A DNA stretch of 64,000 bases from Paramacrobiotus metropolitanus. Taxonomy: Eukaryota; Tardigrada; Eutardigrada; Parachela; Macrobiotidae. The DNA is taken from assembly GCF_019649055.1 (NCBI RefSeq), contig NW_026570405.1, positions 62,001 to 126,000 of the forward strand, in the 5' to 3' direction. The translations under genes and the position numbers were made by a program. This document shows, piece by piece, positions 42,481 through 54,408 of this stretch. Position 1 is the first letter of the stretch; the number at the start of each line of letters is the position of its first letter. A model generated the notes under the pieces. The model was not told the DNA's origin, made no database searches, and saw only the letters and a list, made by a program, of their open reading frames with translations.

Positions 42481-43311
42481 TTCGGAAAATAATTGCACGT
42501 TCAGTTCCCGTGGTGAAATAGAGTCGGGTTTGATGGGTTTAATCATGCTTTTCTGAGTGAACTCAGCAATAACGAGAAATTTTCCCATCGGTAATTATCA
42601 TTGCATCTGTGCAGGCGCTTGATATCGGCTATTCACCATTCTAATCAGCACTTAGTAATCTCACATGCCGTCCTTCTATATTCTTTATTAGTCTGCGTAT
42701 CAACTATAGCTGCAAACCGGTTTAGACGAGAAACGGCTGAAATCAAGTATCACGTGAGCGCCTGCAAACGTGTAAGATGCAAAGTGAAAGTTTACTGCGG
42801 TTGCCACTACCTTTGACGGTTGAAATAATTCTTCCATTGCGGACGCACAGGATGCAATGCGCCAAACCGACGGGCAAGTCAGAGGAACGGCGCTGACGGG
42901 GCAACAGTGAGAGGCGGCACACTGTTGACACGCAGAGGCGTTAAACTTATTGGATATATTGGATTTGAAACGGACCAGTTGAAGCCGCGCAGAGTTCATA
43001 ATGGCGTCGTGGGGACGAACATGTACTGACGTGACAGCCGGGCATGCAGAGCTTAGTTGAAGCGTTGAAGCAGTTTGCAGTTGTTGACGTTTGTTTTTCT
43101 GACAATTTTTTTTCGACACTTTCATTTCTTCCCTTAACGTGCAATTGATTTCGTGATTGTTTGCCATTTTATCCCGTTGATTTCTGTACGAGCAGCCTGC
43201 TCGGTGACAGTTTGTGTGATCAGCAGCGTTTACAGCGTGTAGTGTGACGGCGTGTAACGGGGAGTAGTTGTTTGGCGTGCTATTTGTGGAGTATCTGCAG
43301 TTCATAGAACC
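42481..43311. other. No firmly supported gene; 201-codon minus ORF at 42,700-43,305
   Basis: The minus frame from an ATG at 43,305 is one of the longest in the window. It is Cys/Ser/Ala-rich and low in recognisable structure. It overlaps what would be the promoter or 5' UTR of the plus-strand exon at 43,312, so it may be a chance frame in GC-richer DNA. Confidence 0.3.
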
Positions 43312-43683
43312 ATGGAGTCTTCTGGCAGTGGCACATTCCCTGATGATGGCCAGGAGCCGAAACCGATAGGAGCAGCCCGCCAGCAGGAGATCTCCGCAAG
43401 TGGTGCACCGGAGCTTCCTCGGGTGAGCGCATTGTTGCTTTGTTGACTAACGAGGTCGCTGTACGGACCCACAGAGGAACCCGAGTGACATCCGGTGGTG
43501 GCAGAGTTCACCGCCACAGCGCATTCGGGCAACACGTCGAATGAGCGCGCTGATTTTGAGGAGACTTCGCTACTGGGGGGATTGATCTCTATAAGGTGCG
43601 GGGCCAATGACACGACGGCGCGAACGTTATGTCAGGCGTTCGTAACGGAGTGCAGGCTTACGTCAAAAGGGAACAACAGTTAG
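43312..43683 (+). CDS. Candidate 5' exon plus continuation, unknown protein
   Basis: An ATG in strong context (GAACCATGGAG) starts 37 codons (MESSGSGTFPDDGQEPKP...) that end at a GTGAGC donor at 43,423. Within the next 52 nt are a textbook branch site TTGACTAAC (43,443-43,451) and an acceptor CCACAG (43,469-43,474). A second open frame (43,495-43,683; EFTATAHSGNTSNERADF) needs a different splice phase, so the exact join is unresolved. The peptide is small, acidic and Ser/Gly-rich; no family is recognised. Confidence 0.35.
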
Positions 43684-45127
43684 CGACATATGTTCATTGC
43701 TGGGACCATTCCTTAAATTTTGCCTTGGTTCACTTATGCCGACTTCTTCGGAGCCCCCGAGCGGATGCAGGAATTCCAAGCAGCAGCCGTTATCAGTAGC
43801 GATACTAGAATAATTGTAACAGGCTTCTGGCGTTGACTTGAAAAAAGATTTCTAATACGAGCATGTCAATTGCAACGTTTCAAGAAATGTGATTAATTTC
43901 TCGATTATTTTTTTTCGCAAATGCAGTTTCTCCAACAGTAGCCAAGTAAGCGGCATATGTGATATTAGACAGATAATGTTTTCGACCGTCGTTTGGGTTA
44001 GACATATCTAAGCGCACCAAGTCTATTTTGCTACCCTTCAACAGGCATCAGACGTTTTGTATAGATGGGAGCTGTGACAGATAGCTTGAAAAAAAAATCC
44101 GTTTTGCAAGTTGAGAGTGCGTTCCGGGTTGATATTTCTCACATAAGACTAAGTTGGAGATAGACTTTATCACTTGCTACATTCAAATATGCTGACTGAT
44201 CCATTTGAACGTGAAAAGTAACACCAAAGCAAAAGAAATAACATCACAGAAGAAGAATAACTGTTGCGTCCGGATCCACAACAGATTTTATTAATGCGGC
44301 TACTACACGTCCCTTAGCGCGATATTTCTATTCGGTTCTTATATTCGCAAGAACTGGTACTGATTTGCACCACCTTTAACAGGAATGTTTACATATGGAA
44401 ACAAGGAAGCCGGCGACGAAGAAAAGGATGGGAACTAGGTGAATTCGTCCAAAAAGTCGTCCAGATCGACTAGCATCTTACACTCGGTTTGTTCGAAATC
44501 TACAACGGTTTTAATGCCTCTCGTGCCAAAACTTACCATCAACAATGTCAGTTTACCGGTTTTTAAATAATAACGAGCAGAACTGAGGTTTATTGCTGTA
44601 ACGGAGTCACCGTCGGCAACGTCAGATACTGGCCAACGGACCGACGTTTCTGTTTCTCCTTTATGCTAGCATGCAAGATAACCACGAAAACAATGACAGT
44701 CTGCACAGGCCGGACACGTACGCTTTCAACAGAAGATCCATACTGTAGTATTTCAACTTGCACGCTGGCGGGCAAAGAGCTTGCTCATGTTGATGCCAGC
44801 GGGCCGGATCGGCACTTCATCAGCAGGATCAAAATACGCGGTGTCAATATTTGTAGGTAATTTGTTTAAAATTTTTCCTCAAACGCTGTGGTTGTAATGA
44901 AAGTGTTGACATAAGCTTTCTGCTTAGAGAACTCGAAATCAGTTGTATCAGCTCACTGATCAGCGTTTTCCTGCTGATTAACAGTAACCGATATTTATGT
45001 GATAAAAATCTGAGCAGCTGACCGTTCCCAACCGTATGAACATTCAAGCGCACAGAGTGATTTCGATTCCTAGCAAAACCAATTTAACATAACACACTTT
45101 ATTTGCCCTGCGGCCATATCGCAAGAC
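43684..45127. other. No supported gene
   Basis: AT-rich with short frames on both strands. Confidence 0.4.
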
Positions 45128-45576
45128 GTGGTTAAACGTGCAAAACTTCTAAAAAAAGAGCTTGAGCGTTGCCGCCATGCTGAAAAGCAACGCGGTGGTT
45201 CAGCAGAACGAGTAAAATATTTTAGTCGTAAACTTGTTACCGCCGAGCGCACTATTCGAACGGGAAACCGCCCGAAGACACCTTGCAGATACTGCGGAGC
45301 CTATCGAGGATAAGCTGCGGTGTTGAAACGCCTATCACCGGAGGTGACGAAACGCCATCTACCTTCAGCGGAGGTATCGCCGACGCTTTCAATTTTGCCA
45401 GCATCAACGACGGACGGGGCGCCGAACCACTGAATTTATTACCGCTCAATCCTTTACTACCCCGCCGGAAAAAGATACCGAAGATGGTTTTACCGGGGCC
45501 GGTTGTTCTGTTAACAGCCCGTCACACTGACCGGAAGGCGGAAGTGGTTTCGCCACAGCAAACACTGACAAGTTGA
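45128..45576 (+). CDS. Basic helical ORF and overlapping proline-rich frame, unknown
   Basis: The first frame (45,128-45,312) encodes a basic helical segment (KLLKKELERCRHAEKQRGG), then a TPCRYCGAYRG end. An overlapping frame (45,283-45,576) is Gly/Pro/Leu-rich. A frameshift could connect them as one decayed gene. No family is recognised. Confidence 0.25.
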
Positions 45577-46103
45577 AGCCGGCGCGTGTAAGCGGTTTCT
45601 AAAAAATCTGTTGTGAATTTTTATAGCAGATTTTACGACGAATTTGTTATAAATTACTGTAGCATGAACTTTAGCAAAGTATCTGAAAAGATGTGTGCCT
45701 CCAGAACATTACTGGCAAAGTAAATGAAAAGATGTGTGCAGGGTTTCCCTAGGATCGGTTTGCCGTGCTGCACACGGTCAGGTAAACAAATATGGACTTT
45801 TTCGGGTTAGCCGGCAGCCACTGAGTGGAAAAGAATTTGTGCAAAGCTGGGAGCGCTTTATGATTCCCTTGAAATGGTCCTGAAAAGTCCAGCACAATTT
45901 GGCTGGGAAATCTAGCTGTAACGATTGGGGTAAAAAATTTATTTGTTGACTTTGATTTTGGTTACTGTTCAAAATAACGTTTTTTTGAGAGCAGGTAAAT
46001 AATAGTTCGGGGTAAACAACAGTTGCACTTTGATGGTGACCGGCGCTGCAGATTTAATGTGCAACGTGTCGCTGGTTTTGTCGCTAGTTTTTTCTTGCTG
46101 AGG
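45577..46103. other. No supported gene
   Basis: Only short frames. Confidence 0.4.
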
Positions 46104-46188
46104 CTCCTCATTTAAAAGAAACCGCTAGTGCAGCGGCAAATACAGCCTGTATGCGGTGCTGCAATAGAGACCTCTTTTAAATGAGGAG
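46104..46188. repeat. Fold-back repeat with 16-bp perfect outer arms
   Basis: CTCCTCATTTAAAAGA (46,104-46,119) and its reverse complement (46,173-46,188) enclose about 53 bp, in which GCTAGTGCAGC and GTGCTGCAATAG form further inner pairing. It could be a small MITE or a structured RNA. Confidence 0.75.
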
Positions 46189-46929
46189 TCGCAGCTGCTT
46201 AAGCAGCTTACACCGGTAAAAAAGGCAAGAAATTGGTAATAAAGAACCCGAAGAAATCGAAACGTACCACAATAATTCGACGTGTACCACCGTTTGGACT
46301 ACTTGACTATGTATATTTAGAAATGGTTTCCATAATCAATGATCGGGACCGGCCATTGCTGCAAGATCACATACTGTATTTTCGCCATACCTTCTACGGT
46401 CGCGGACCGCTTCCGAAAGGGGGAAGATTCGGCCCCACGCCATTCCGGAAAATATTCGGTCGCGTTGTAACATTGTCTTTTATATAGCTCCTCCATCGAA
46501 AAGTCTGAAGCGTGACAGCACGCCCATAACGAGTTCATGTGTGGATAAGAAGCCAGTTTTCAAATGTACATGCGGTAAAGCGGCTCATGTTAGGTTGGCA
46601 ATCCTAGCTGAGTAGGAGAAAAGTGTTCCCATTTGGACTTATAGTCGCTCGAAATCTTCATCAAAATTAGAACTCGATAGCCATGTTCTTTCGGTTCTTA
46701 TGCATTACAAACTGCGCTGCAAAATGGGGCCATTACAAATGCAGTGCTGCTGCCATGTCTTGCGTTGTTGTTTGTAAACACTTCGAGATGAATCGTCTCA
46801 TCTCCCACACAGTAGTTGTGTAATTGCCACCTTGCTTCCGGTCAGCATCGCTGCTGACCGTGCCAGCCTTTTGATTGTCAGTTAGCCTTAACAGCCGCTA
46901 CATCGTTATACGGTGGATTAACCATCCCA
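46189..46929. other. No firmly supported gene
   Basis: A plus frame at 46,233-46,487 and a later Cys pair (FKCTCGKA, about 46,560) are present, but no domain is identifiable. Confidence 0.3.
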
Positions 46930-46979
46930 CTAGAACAGCAGTTTAACCGGCTGCTGTTGCAATATTGTTAAAAGCATAT

Positions 46980-47960
46980 TGATAATAATGGTATTATTAA
47001 TATTAGTTTTTACCAATAACAACAACAACACAACAACATAACAACAACACCAATAATAATAACAACAACAAGAATCCGACATAATGAGCGTGTGGGTGTA
47101 CTGTAAGTAATATGCATAACATATTCGCGTGACACTGTGTACAGCTAACACGGTGTGCGGCTGATATTGGTGACCTCCCACCGAGTGGCACCCATTTGTT
47201 CCGATTGCAGTCGGGACGGGTGACTGCCATCTGCGCGCAGTGTGCCAGCTGTACACAGTAGCATGCGAATGTGTTATGCGTATTACACGCAGCACCACCA
47301 CACGCTCATTATGACCGATTGCCATCATTATGATGTTTGTAATTGTTAACAGCACTATGACATATTGATAGTGTTGTCAACAATACAAAATTCATAATAA
47401 TACCAATCGCATAGTGAGCGCGTGGTGCTGCTGCGTGTACTACGCACAGTACATTTCCATGTCCTTGCGTGCCGCCACCACATAGCACATCCAACTGTAA
47501 CTTGCGGGTGATGAGCATCGGTCATTACTCAGGGACATACAAATGTGTTGTGTGTGGAACACGCAGCAGTACCACGCGCTCTCTATGACCGGTTGCCATT
47601 ATTATGATTATTGTTACTGTTAATAGCACCACGATATGAATATTATTATTAGTAGTCTTAATTAATGATAGTTTTAATAATAATAATATTATTGCAATTA
47701 TTGCTATGCTTATAGTGTTATTAACGATGATAATAATTGTAATAATAAGATTCGGTGACAGTGAGCGTGTGGTGGTGCTGCGTGTACTGCACAGAGTACA
47801 GTTGCATGGCTCTGTGTACAGCTTGCATAGCGTACTACTGATATCAGTGACCACTCACCGAGTGGCGCTTACCCGTCCGGATTGCAGTCCGAACAACTGA
47901 CCGCAGTCCGCGCGGCGCGCGCAGTGTGCTGCCACCACGCATCACGGATGTTTTGCGCTG
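46980..47960. repeat. Cluster of three related hairpin elements in AAC/AAT-rich DNA
   Basis: Unit 1 (about 47,077-47,317) has inverted arms of roughly 70 bp: ATAATGAGCGTGTGG on the left and CCACACGCTCATTAT on the right. Unit 2 (about 47,407-47,592) has arms starting ATAGTGAGCGCGTGGTGCTG. Unit 3 (from about 47,750) shares AGTGAGCGTGTGGTGGTGCT and the core CACCGAGTGGC and GATTGCAGTC with unit 1. The units are separated by AAC/AAT microsatellite-like tracts and by a shared ACTGTTAATAGCAC-like linker. Confidence 0.75.
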
Positions 47961-48217
47961 GTATGCTGCATGCTGTACACAGTGGTGTGACAACACGCTA
48001 AGTGCAGTACATGCAGCACATTCACAAGCGGATTAAAAGCGAATAATATTAGTTAACAGACTTTCAACTGTTATACTAGTGTCATTGTGGTTATTGCTGT
48101 CATTTAATTATTGATATACTGATACTGATTTAAAAATGGTTACGATAAATATTATCGTTAGAGAATCTGCCATCATGATTAATATGATGATAATTAAATT
48201 TTTTGTCTGATTTATAG

Positions 48218-48484
48218 ATATCCTCGGGAGCTACAGTTTTTGTCGCGACACGTCCTCCAGTCCCAAGTCCCCGCCGGATACACCTCGCTACTTCCAGCAA
48301 CCGTATCGTACGCCGTCTGCTGTTGGGAGCCCGGACGCCTTCCTGGAACTGCTGTTCGGTCTGGCGTTATCCAACTCGGACCACAGCAGCATCCGCATTC
48401 AGACCTGGTGTTACCCTCCGGGGAAACTCGGGACTACTGCGGGCCTTGTGCGGGTAGAACGTACTCGAACAAGTAAAACAGCAG
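48218..48484 (+). CDS. Candidate internal exon, Ser/Pro-rich protein
   Basis: A pyrimidine-rich acceptor (TTTTTTGTCTGATTTATAG) precedes the exon and a GTACAT donor follows it. In the frame offset by two bases all 88 codons are open without a start codon. The peptide reads DTSSSPKSPPDTPRYFQQ, then SPDAFLELLFGLALS and a basic end. It could be part of a regulatory protein. Its continuation may be the ORF at 48,915-49,127 (MDELLFPSLPLADF...), but the join is not shown. No family is recognised. Confidence 0.35.
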
Positions 48485-49169
48485 GTACATAATTTTTTAA
48501 ATAAATATTAAAGCAAAATGTGATAGAAGTATCCACGACATAGTGGTTTTGTTTAGCTTCTGTAGGTGTCTGATTTAATTACTTTATATTAATATGTGTT
48601 TATTCTGGAATTAATTTTGTTCGCGGTAAAGAATTACTGTCTGACAACGGTCTACATACATTTATATATATAAATTTATAGAAATGTAATTTGCATTTGA
48701 TTTATAGCTTGTGCAAATTCAAAACAGCAGCAGTACGCAGAAGAGGGTGTGCAAAGGTAGTTCGATTGTTCAGTAATGCTTAGTTAAGAACTGCTGGAGA
48801 GAGGGCGCACTACCGCAGACTACACACAGCTAGTATTGTTATTTTATGTGTGCATGTACTGACCCGTTACTCGTAGGTAAGTTGCTGTCTGCTGCCGCGC
48901 ACGCGCTCTCCACAATGGATGAGCTCCTGTTCCCAAGCCTTCCCCTCGCCGATTTCCCGCCACCGTTCTGTGTTTTGCGGAAGAACCGCAAGATGGACAA
49001 GCCCGACATTGCGGGCAGTCTGATGTTTGCGGAAGTACTGTGTGCAGCCGACTCCGAGCTGCGTGAACTTGGGTTTTGCGCAGCGATCGATCCTGACGGC
49101 GAGCATCCCAGAGGCTCCCGGCACTGAACCTGGCCGGGCGTTTGTCTGTATTATTGGCTTCCGCACCTA
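48485..49169. other. Possible further exon material
   Basis: A perfect donor AG-GTAAGT lies at about 48,873-48,880. An ATG at 48,915 opens 70 codons with Leu/Pro-rich start. The whole stretch is GC-richer than its surroundings and is open on both strands, so coding direction is uncertain. Confidence 0.3.
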
Positions 49170-49250
49170 TATTATGCACAGCACCTTGTATTATGCACAG
49201 CCTTTGGCCTTGTATTATGCACAGCCTTTGGCCTTGTATTATGCACAGCA
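49170..49250. repeat. 24-bp tandem repeat, about 3-4 copies
   Basis: TATTATGCACAGCCTTTGGC-type units repeat every 24 bp (the first spacing is 19 bp). Confidence 0.9.
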
Positions 49251-51787
49251 CTGGCGGTGCCACGATGCGGATGATTCTGGATGCGCTGGCTAAAGAGCTG
49301 TGGACATATTACGGCACATGTTCATCTAGGACGAAAAAAGCTCTACAGCGATTGATGCGATCCATTATTGTCAAAATGGTTTTGGTTTTAGTTCCACACC
49401 AGGCATTAGGGGATTGGAGAAAGTGGAGTCCATGTACACCGGATAATAAATACCATACGCACCCTATCAATCGGGTTTACACAATGCTCCCGAAATAGCG
49501 TTCCAACAAGCTCTTCGTAGAACTTCACGCGCGCAAATACCGCTTCGTCGAAAGTCAACATTGTGTACGGAATTTCACGATGGACTATAATGTTGTCTTT
49601 CGTCGTCCGTTAGGCGATGCCGCGAACCTTTGTTCGCGTTGTTTCGTCGCTCATGAATATTGTACAAGATATTTTTCACTTTAGTGAATTGCAGTGAAAT
49701 GTTAGAAGAAAACGGGAGGACATTAGGGAGACAAGCAGAGACGTGTGCAAAGGAGGCAGATTTTAGAATGCTGAATGAGGCGTCGCAACTGGCATGATTT
49801 CATTTAACTGAATATCTATCGACAATGTATACCGCTTCAGTTTTCTCGGATACGCTGCAGTGCAATTCAGCAATCTTCACTCTGTTTACTCACTACGACA
49901 GTTGTGATTGGCATCTGTTTTCATTTTTTCCAGGATACTGACTTGGAGGTAAATGCCTCGCGAAAACTTCTCTAGGTTTAACCTCGAGAAGTACCACGAA
50001 AAACGTCTGTTCTGCCTGTTTATTTTATGGTAAGTCCGTGGAATAACTGCCTTTGAGCAATTGAAAGCGTTGGTATTATTAATGCTGCCGTGGAAGTCGG
50101 CTTCTACCCGGTACATGTGCATATGTTACGTGCGTTGTTCCTCAGAAGCCATTTCAGTTGCGTTTCGTTGTGACGGAAAAGTATTAAATCGGTCGTAGAA
50201 TTTTCTGCAAGTTACATATATTTAGATTTTACGAGCCGCAATAATTTAGGAGATGCAGCCATTATCGAACTAGGGTCGGGATCATACGAACCCGATCATT
50301 CATATTCAAACTGAACAATTTTGTGAGGTTCAATCATAACATATCGCTACGAGCCATGGAGGCCGTAGAGCGGTGGACAGCTCACAATTTTATCGTGAGA
50401 GTCGGGTGAGCGGACTTAGAGATGGATTGGAATTTGGAATGTACGGTGGGTTGTGTTCAACTACTAAGTTCCTCCAAAATATTTGTTGCTGACTTTTCTA
50501 CTGTTTCATATTTATTGAGAAGGCTGCGCCGAAAATATTACCTGACCATGATCAACAAAAAAGGAAGTAATAATTCGACAACGATTCAAGCGAAACATTA
50601 GACCTTATGTACATAATACCCGTATAAAAGACCTGCGCTATACACGCAAAATACATAATTATATATGTGGCGAAGCGCTTCTTTGCTTTGTATTTAGTAA
50701 AATACCATATGGCCAACGTAAAAATTCCGCCTTATAAAATATTGGACCGGATACCAATTGTAAATCGGACCTGGAATCATCTACATGGCCACCTGTTCGT
50801 TCTTCGCAACCACATGCATTAACTCAATTCGTTTTGTTGCCTGCAAATAAAATTGATTAAAATCACCACAATTTTCAGTGCAGGAAAATATCAAAAGCAA
50901 CATTCTGTTAATTACGATATAAAAAGTTTTTTACCTACCCGCAAAACCATTTTCCGCATCGTCGTGTCCAAGGTTTTGTTGATGTAATAATCCTGCCGCC
51001 GCTGACAAGGAAATCCCACGGGTGACAAGGCGCATCGGGTAGTTGGCATCCCCCCAAGTGACCCTACGCTGGTCATTCCTTTTATTACCGTCAAAGTTTT
51101 GAATTATTGAAAACGCCATCGGTGCGTCTGGATCTGCCCAAAAAGGAATCAGGGTCTTGTTACTCCCAAATAGATACTCTGCCCCTTATCGTCGATAGTA
51201 GACCTAGGAAGCCTGCAACTGCTTGGAGCTGCCGGTGCAAACCCAGATCAGGGAGAATTAAGCCCAACTGAAGTGACTGTAAACTAGGGGTTGCGCGTCT
51301 CCATTTCATTACCGGAACGGACCATGAAATTTTCGGATTCAAACTTTACGATAAAACTGAAGATAATTTCCAGGAATACTAAGGAGTAGTTACCCTTTTC
51401 ATCATGGTAAAAAAATTATTTAATAAATTTGAGGTAATATATAAAATAAATCTTTACTTATTTTGCAGGATTTTCAAGCATCAGTAAAGAATAAGGTAAG
51501 CGAGAAACTGCATTGATATAAGGTAACACAGTAAGAAAACGAAAGAAACTTTACTCGCTTCCATCCATCGTCGATCCATCTAGACGTGTCATTTGCTTTC
51601 AATTATACGATGTCACTTGTTCCGGATTATTTATTTACCATGTCCACGTGTCATTATTGTTATCCAAATCCACGTCCACCGTCAATGTCTTAGGGATTAA
51701 TGAGTAACCGGTCACTGTTTGAAGAGAATAGGATAGAGCAGAGTATTGTTAGAAGATAGTGCCAACTAACAGAGGTCTTTTTTTGTA
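49251..51787. other. No supported gene
   Basis: Short frames only; no retroelement or viral motif was found. Confidence 0.4.
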
Positions 51788-52166
51788 TTATTCTTTTCCG
51801 GTCATTTCTTTTTCCGGACGCTTTTCACCACGTTCAATATCGTCAAACACCTTATCCCACAGCGGTTGTAAACGTTCCGGATAACAAGCGGTAGATATCA
51901 GCTGGCGGACATCAGTCTTCTGAATGTCGCGCCTACGATGCTCGAAATCGGGAACAGCATCTTTCGGTAATGCATTTCGGCATATCGATGTGAATTGGCG
52001 CGCAAATGCAGCACGCATGCGTTGACCAGGCTAATCAAATCATTTAGCTGTGTAGTTGCTAATGTTGATAAGCACAATCTTCTTTGGTCCTACATCGGGA
52101 TTCACAGTATACGTGATAGGTTGTGAATAACCCACATCAATCAGAAACTGGAAATTCTCAGGTTCT
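51788..52166 (-). CDS. Candidate spliced or broken ORF, unknown protein
   Basis: One minus frame reads NFQFLIDVGYSQPITYTV, then after two close stops (TGA and TAG near 52,034-52,045) continues as MRAAFARQFTSICRNALPK and ends with a charged helix (PLWDKVFDDIERGEKRPEK). A 63-nt GTAGGA...GATTAG segment would remove both stops in phase, matching the intron size seen elsewhere in the window. No family is recognised. Confidence 0.4.
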
Positions 52167-54111
52167 CCGCAGTCGCGCTACGGACGCGTGCCTGTTGTAA
52201 TACGATCAGTCGCGCCGTTTCCAACAGTTCCCGTCGGGAGTAAGTTTTATATGCGTAACAGTGTTTTGTGTTTTATCCGCGTGTGTGTGGATGGTCCAGC
52301 ATGCTCCTATTGCGTGGCACACGCATGGTCACCGAGAGGCGATACCGATTCTTCGGCTCATATATCAGTGCTACCGCAAAGAATGACGTTTTGTGAAGAA
52401 TTACACAAAACTTCAAAAACTGGACTAACTCAGAACCGCATCGAAAGGTAGTCCCATGTCAGTGGCTAGTGGTCACGATTGAGATATATGCGATTGCATG
52501 CATACGCCCATGCATACGTGTATATACATTCCGGGTGCATGCATTCGTTATAGCTACGAAGAAAGAGTCGGGTCGCTTCGACTGAACACGTACAACCGAC
52601 AAACGTCGATTTGGTTTGGGGAGATCTCCCATGCGTTATATGATGCGGAAGTTATCGTTCACAGCTACCTTTTTCATTCTCTAGCCTTCATCAAGTTTGT
52701 TGACCGTCTTCGCAAAAACCATGACCGTTGTTAGATATCCATAACAAGGTTGGGGCAGACATGTTGCTGTTGACTAGCAGATATAGTAGTTTGCTCGTGA
52801 TGCACCACCTCCAATAGCACCTCATCGTCGCCGCTACCATCACCACCTTACACTTTGGCCGAAACTACACTCAAGGTTAATAAACCTTCGAAAGGCTTAC
52901 CACGAAAAACTCTTATTCAGAAAATACATAGGGCTCGATATTGACTCATTATAAATTCATGGAATTGAGGTTATGCGATGGTAATCCCTTTAACAGCAGA
53001 GCGTGGAAAAAAACAAATTAGGGCCGTGATATTTGATTTTTGCCGACATTAACTGCGCTTCCGTCAGTTTGATCTTGAACAGCACGCATTATCTCTTATC
53101 GCTTACTATTATCTTATCTGATGTCGTTATATCACTGAATTTTTGATTAAATTGGCAGAAATCAAAAAAATGGGAAGGCCATATGAAACGGCCCAATGTG
53201 CAAGGCAACCCAGGTCATTACGGGGAATGCTTCTCTAGTACACATTGGGGCACCTTGATCAGCAGCTGGACGGAAATACCGGTTTACAGTGAACCAGCTG
53301 CCATGGAGCGGGAGACGATTAATACTTTCAACAAGATGGTGCGCGGTACATAAAAAGTATGCTACCACAGTGGCCAGATAACGGGTAAAATATTCGATAA
53401 CAAAAGCGCACAATATCTTGTATTTTTTTATTCCGCGCGACTTAGGGATTCAAACCAATTCGGACTTCATTACGAGGAATTTGATGCCAATGAATCGGAT
53501 GGACCACATCCAGTATTTGGCGCTCTCTCCAACATACCTTCAAGTGTACCTGAAGTTTCAACCAACGAAATACTTACAATTGAAGAATTCCACGTGGGGG
53601 GGCATTAAACGTGGATTCGACTGTCATAGGCTTTATACTGGTAGAGCTAGAAAATTTATTCACGATACGCCAAAACCAGTTTTGCAGAACTGTGTCATTA
53701 CTGCGCAAATTTCTTATCGCAGTATCGACACATACAATATTCATCTGCAATATTATATGTTTTGATACACATCGTGGCAGGACATTATGCGAGCAGAGAG
53801 GCATTACATCGCATCTCGGATACAGCTTCCTTAACTCGGGATGCCACGCATACGCAAAGGTTGTCGGACCGAGAACTGGGCAAGAGCAGCCGGAAAAGGA
53901 AGAGTTGTTTGCATAAATATTTAGACAGCATAGACTGCTCTTGTATACCGGAGATAACACATAGGTCACTGCAATCTTCTTCTACTGAACTTTTTAAAAT
54001 TGGTAATTAACTGGAATTTATTTGCTATTGTGTTGGCGGGTATATTGTTGCTAAGTGGATGACACATCCAACAAGTGGACTCGATACATTCTGATTCGTC
54101 CGGGGACATAG
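52167..54111. other. No firmly supported gene; weak transposase-like motif at about 53,330
   Basis: A plus frame near 53,331-53,350 reads FQQDGAR, which recalls a conserved motif in Tc1/mariner-type transposases. The flanking sequence does not extend the match. Confidence 0.25.
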
Positions 54112-54408
54112 CTTTTCGCTGAAGGTTTAACCCGGCAATACGACACGGCTTTTGAACTAGAAGATGATTTCTTTAAAGAACGCGTGACGCAAATGTTTTT
54201 GGTAGCGCGAATCAAACTAACACTCGTTCAACGTATAAATATCCCCGACGCGGAACATACTGCGGCCCGTATAGCGGCCGCAATGCTGCCATCTGTTTTC
54301 GCTACGAGCGCGGCTTTTAGAAAAACAATAAAAAAAGTTTTTTGCATTTTAATTTCTAAATTCGACAAAGCGAGAAAACTGCAAATGACCAAACTGCAAA
54401 ACCGCTAA
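54112..54408 (+). CDS. 98-codon frame, unknown protein fragment
   Basis: The frame opens after a TAG at 54,109 and has its first ATG at 54,193. The upstream part (YDTAFELEDDFFKERV) and the downstream part (RINIPDAEHTAARIAAAM, then a basic Lys-rich end) read as one helical segment. It could be an exon or a remnant of an element gene. No family is recognised. Confidence 0.3.
   Translation, partial: LFAEGLTRQYDTAFELEDDFFKERVTQMFLVARIKLTLVQRINIPDAEHTAARIAAAMLPSVFATSAAFRKTIKKVFCILISKFDKARKLQMTKLQNR

Noticed and set aside
42700-43305. 201-codon minus ORF as a firm gene
   Set aside because: No domain, biased Cys/Ser/Ala composition, and overlap with a better plus-strand exon start; kept only as a note.
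53325-53360. Tc1/mariner transposase
   Set aside because: Only FQQDGAR matches; no DDE spacing, inverted repeats or neighbouring motifs were found.
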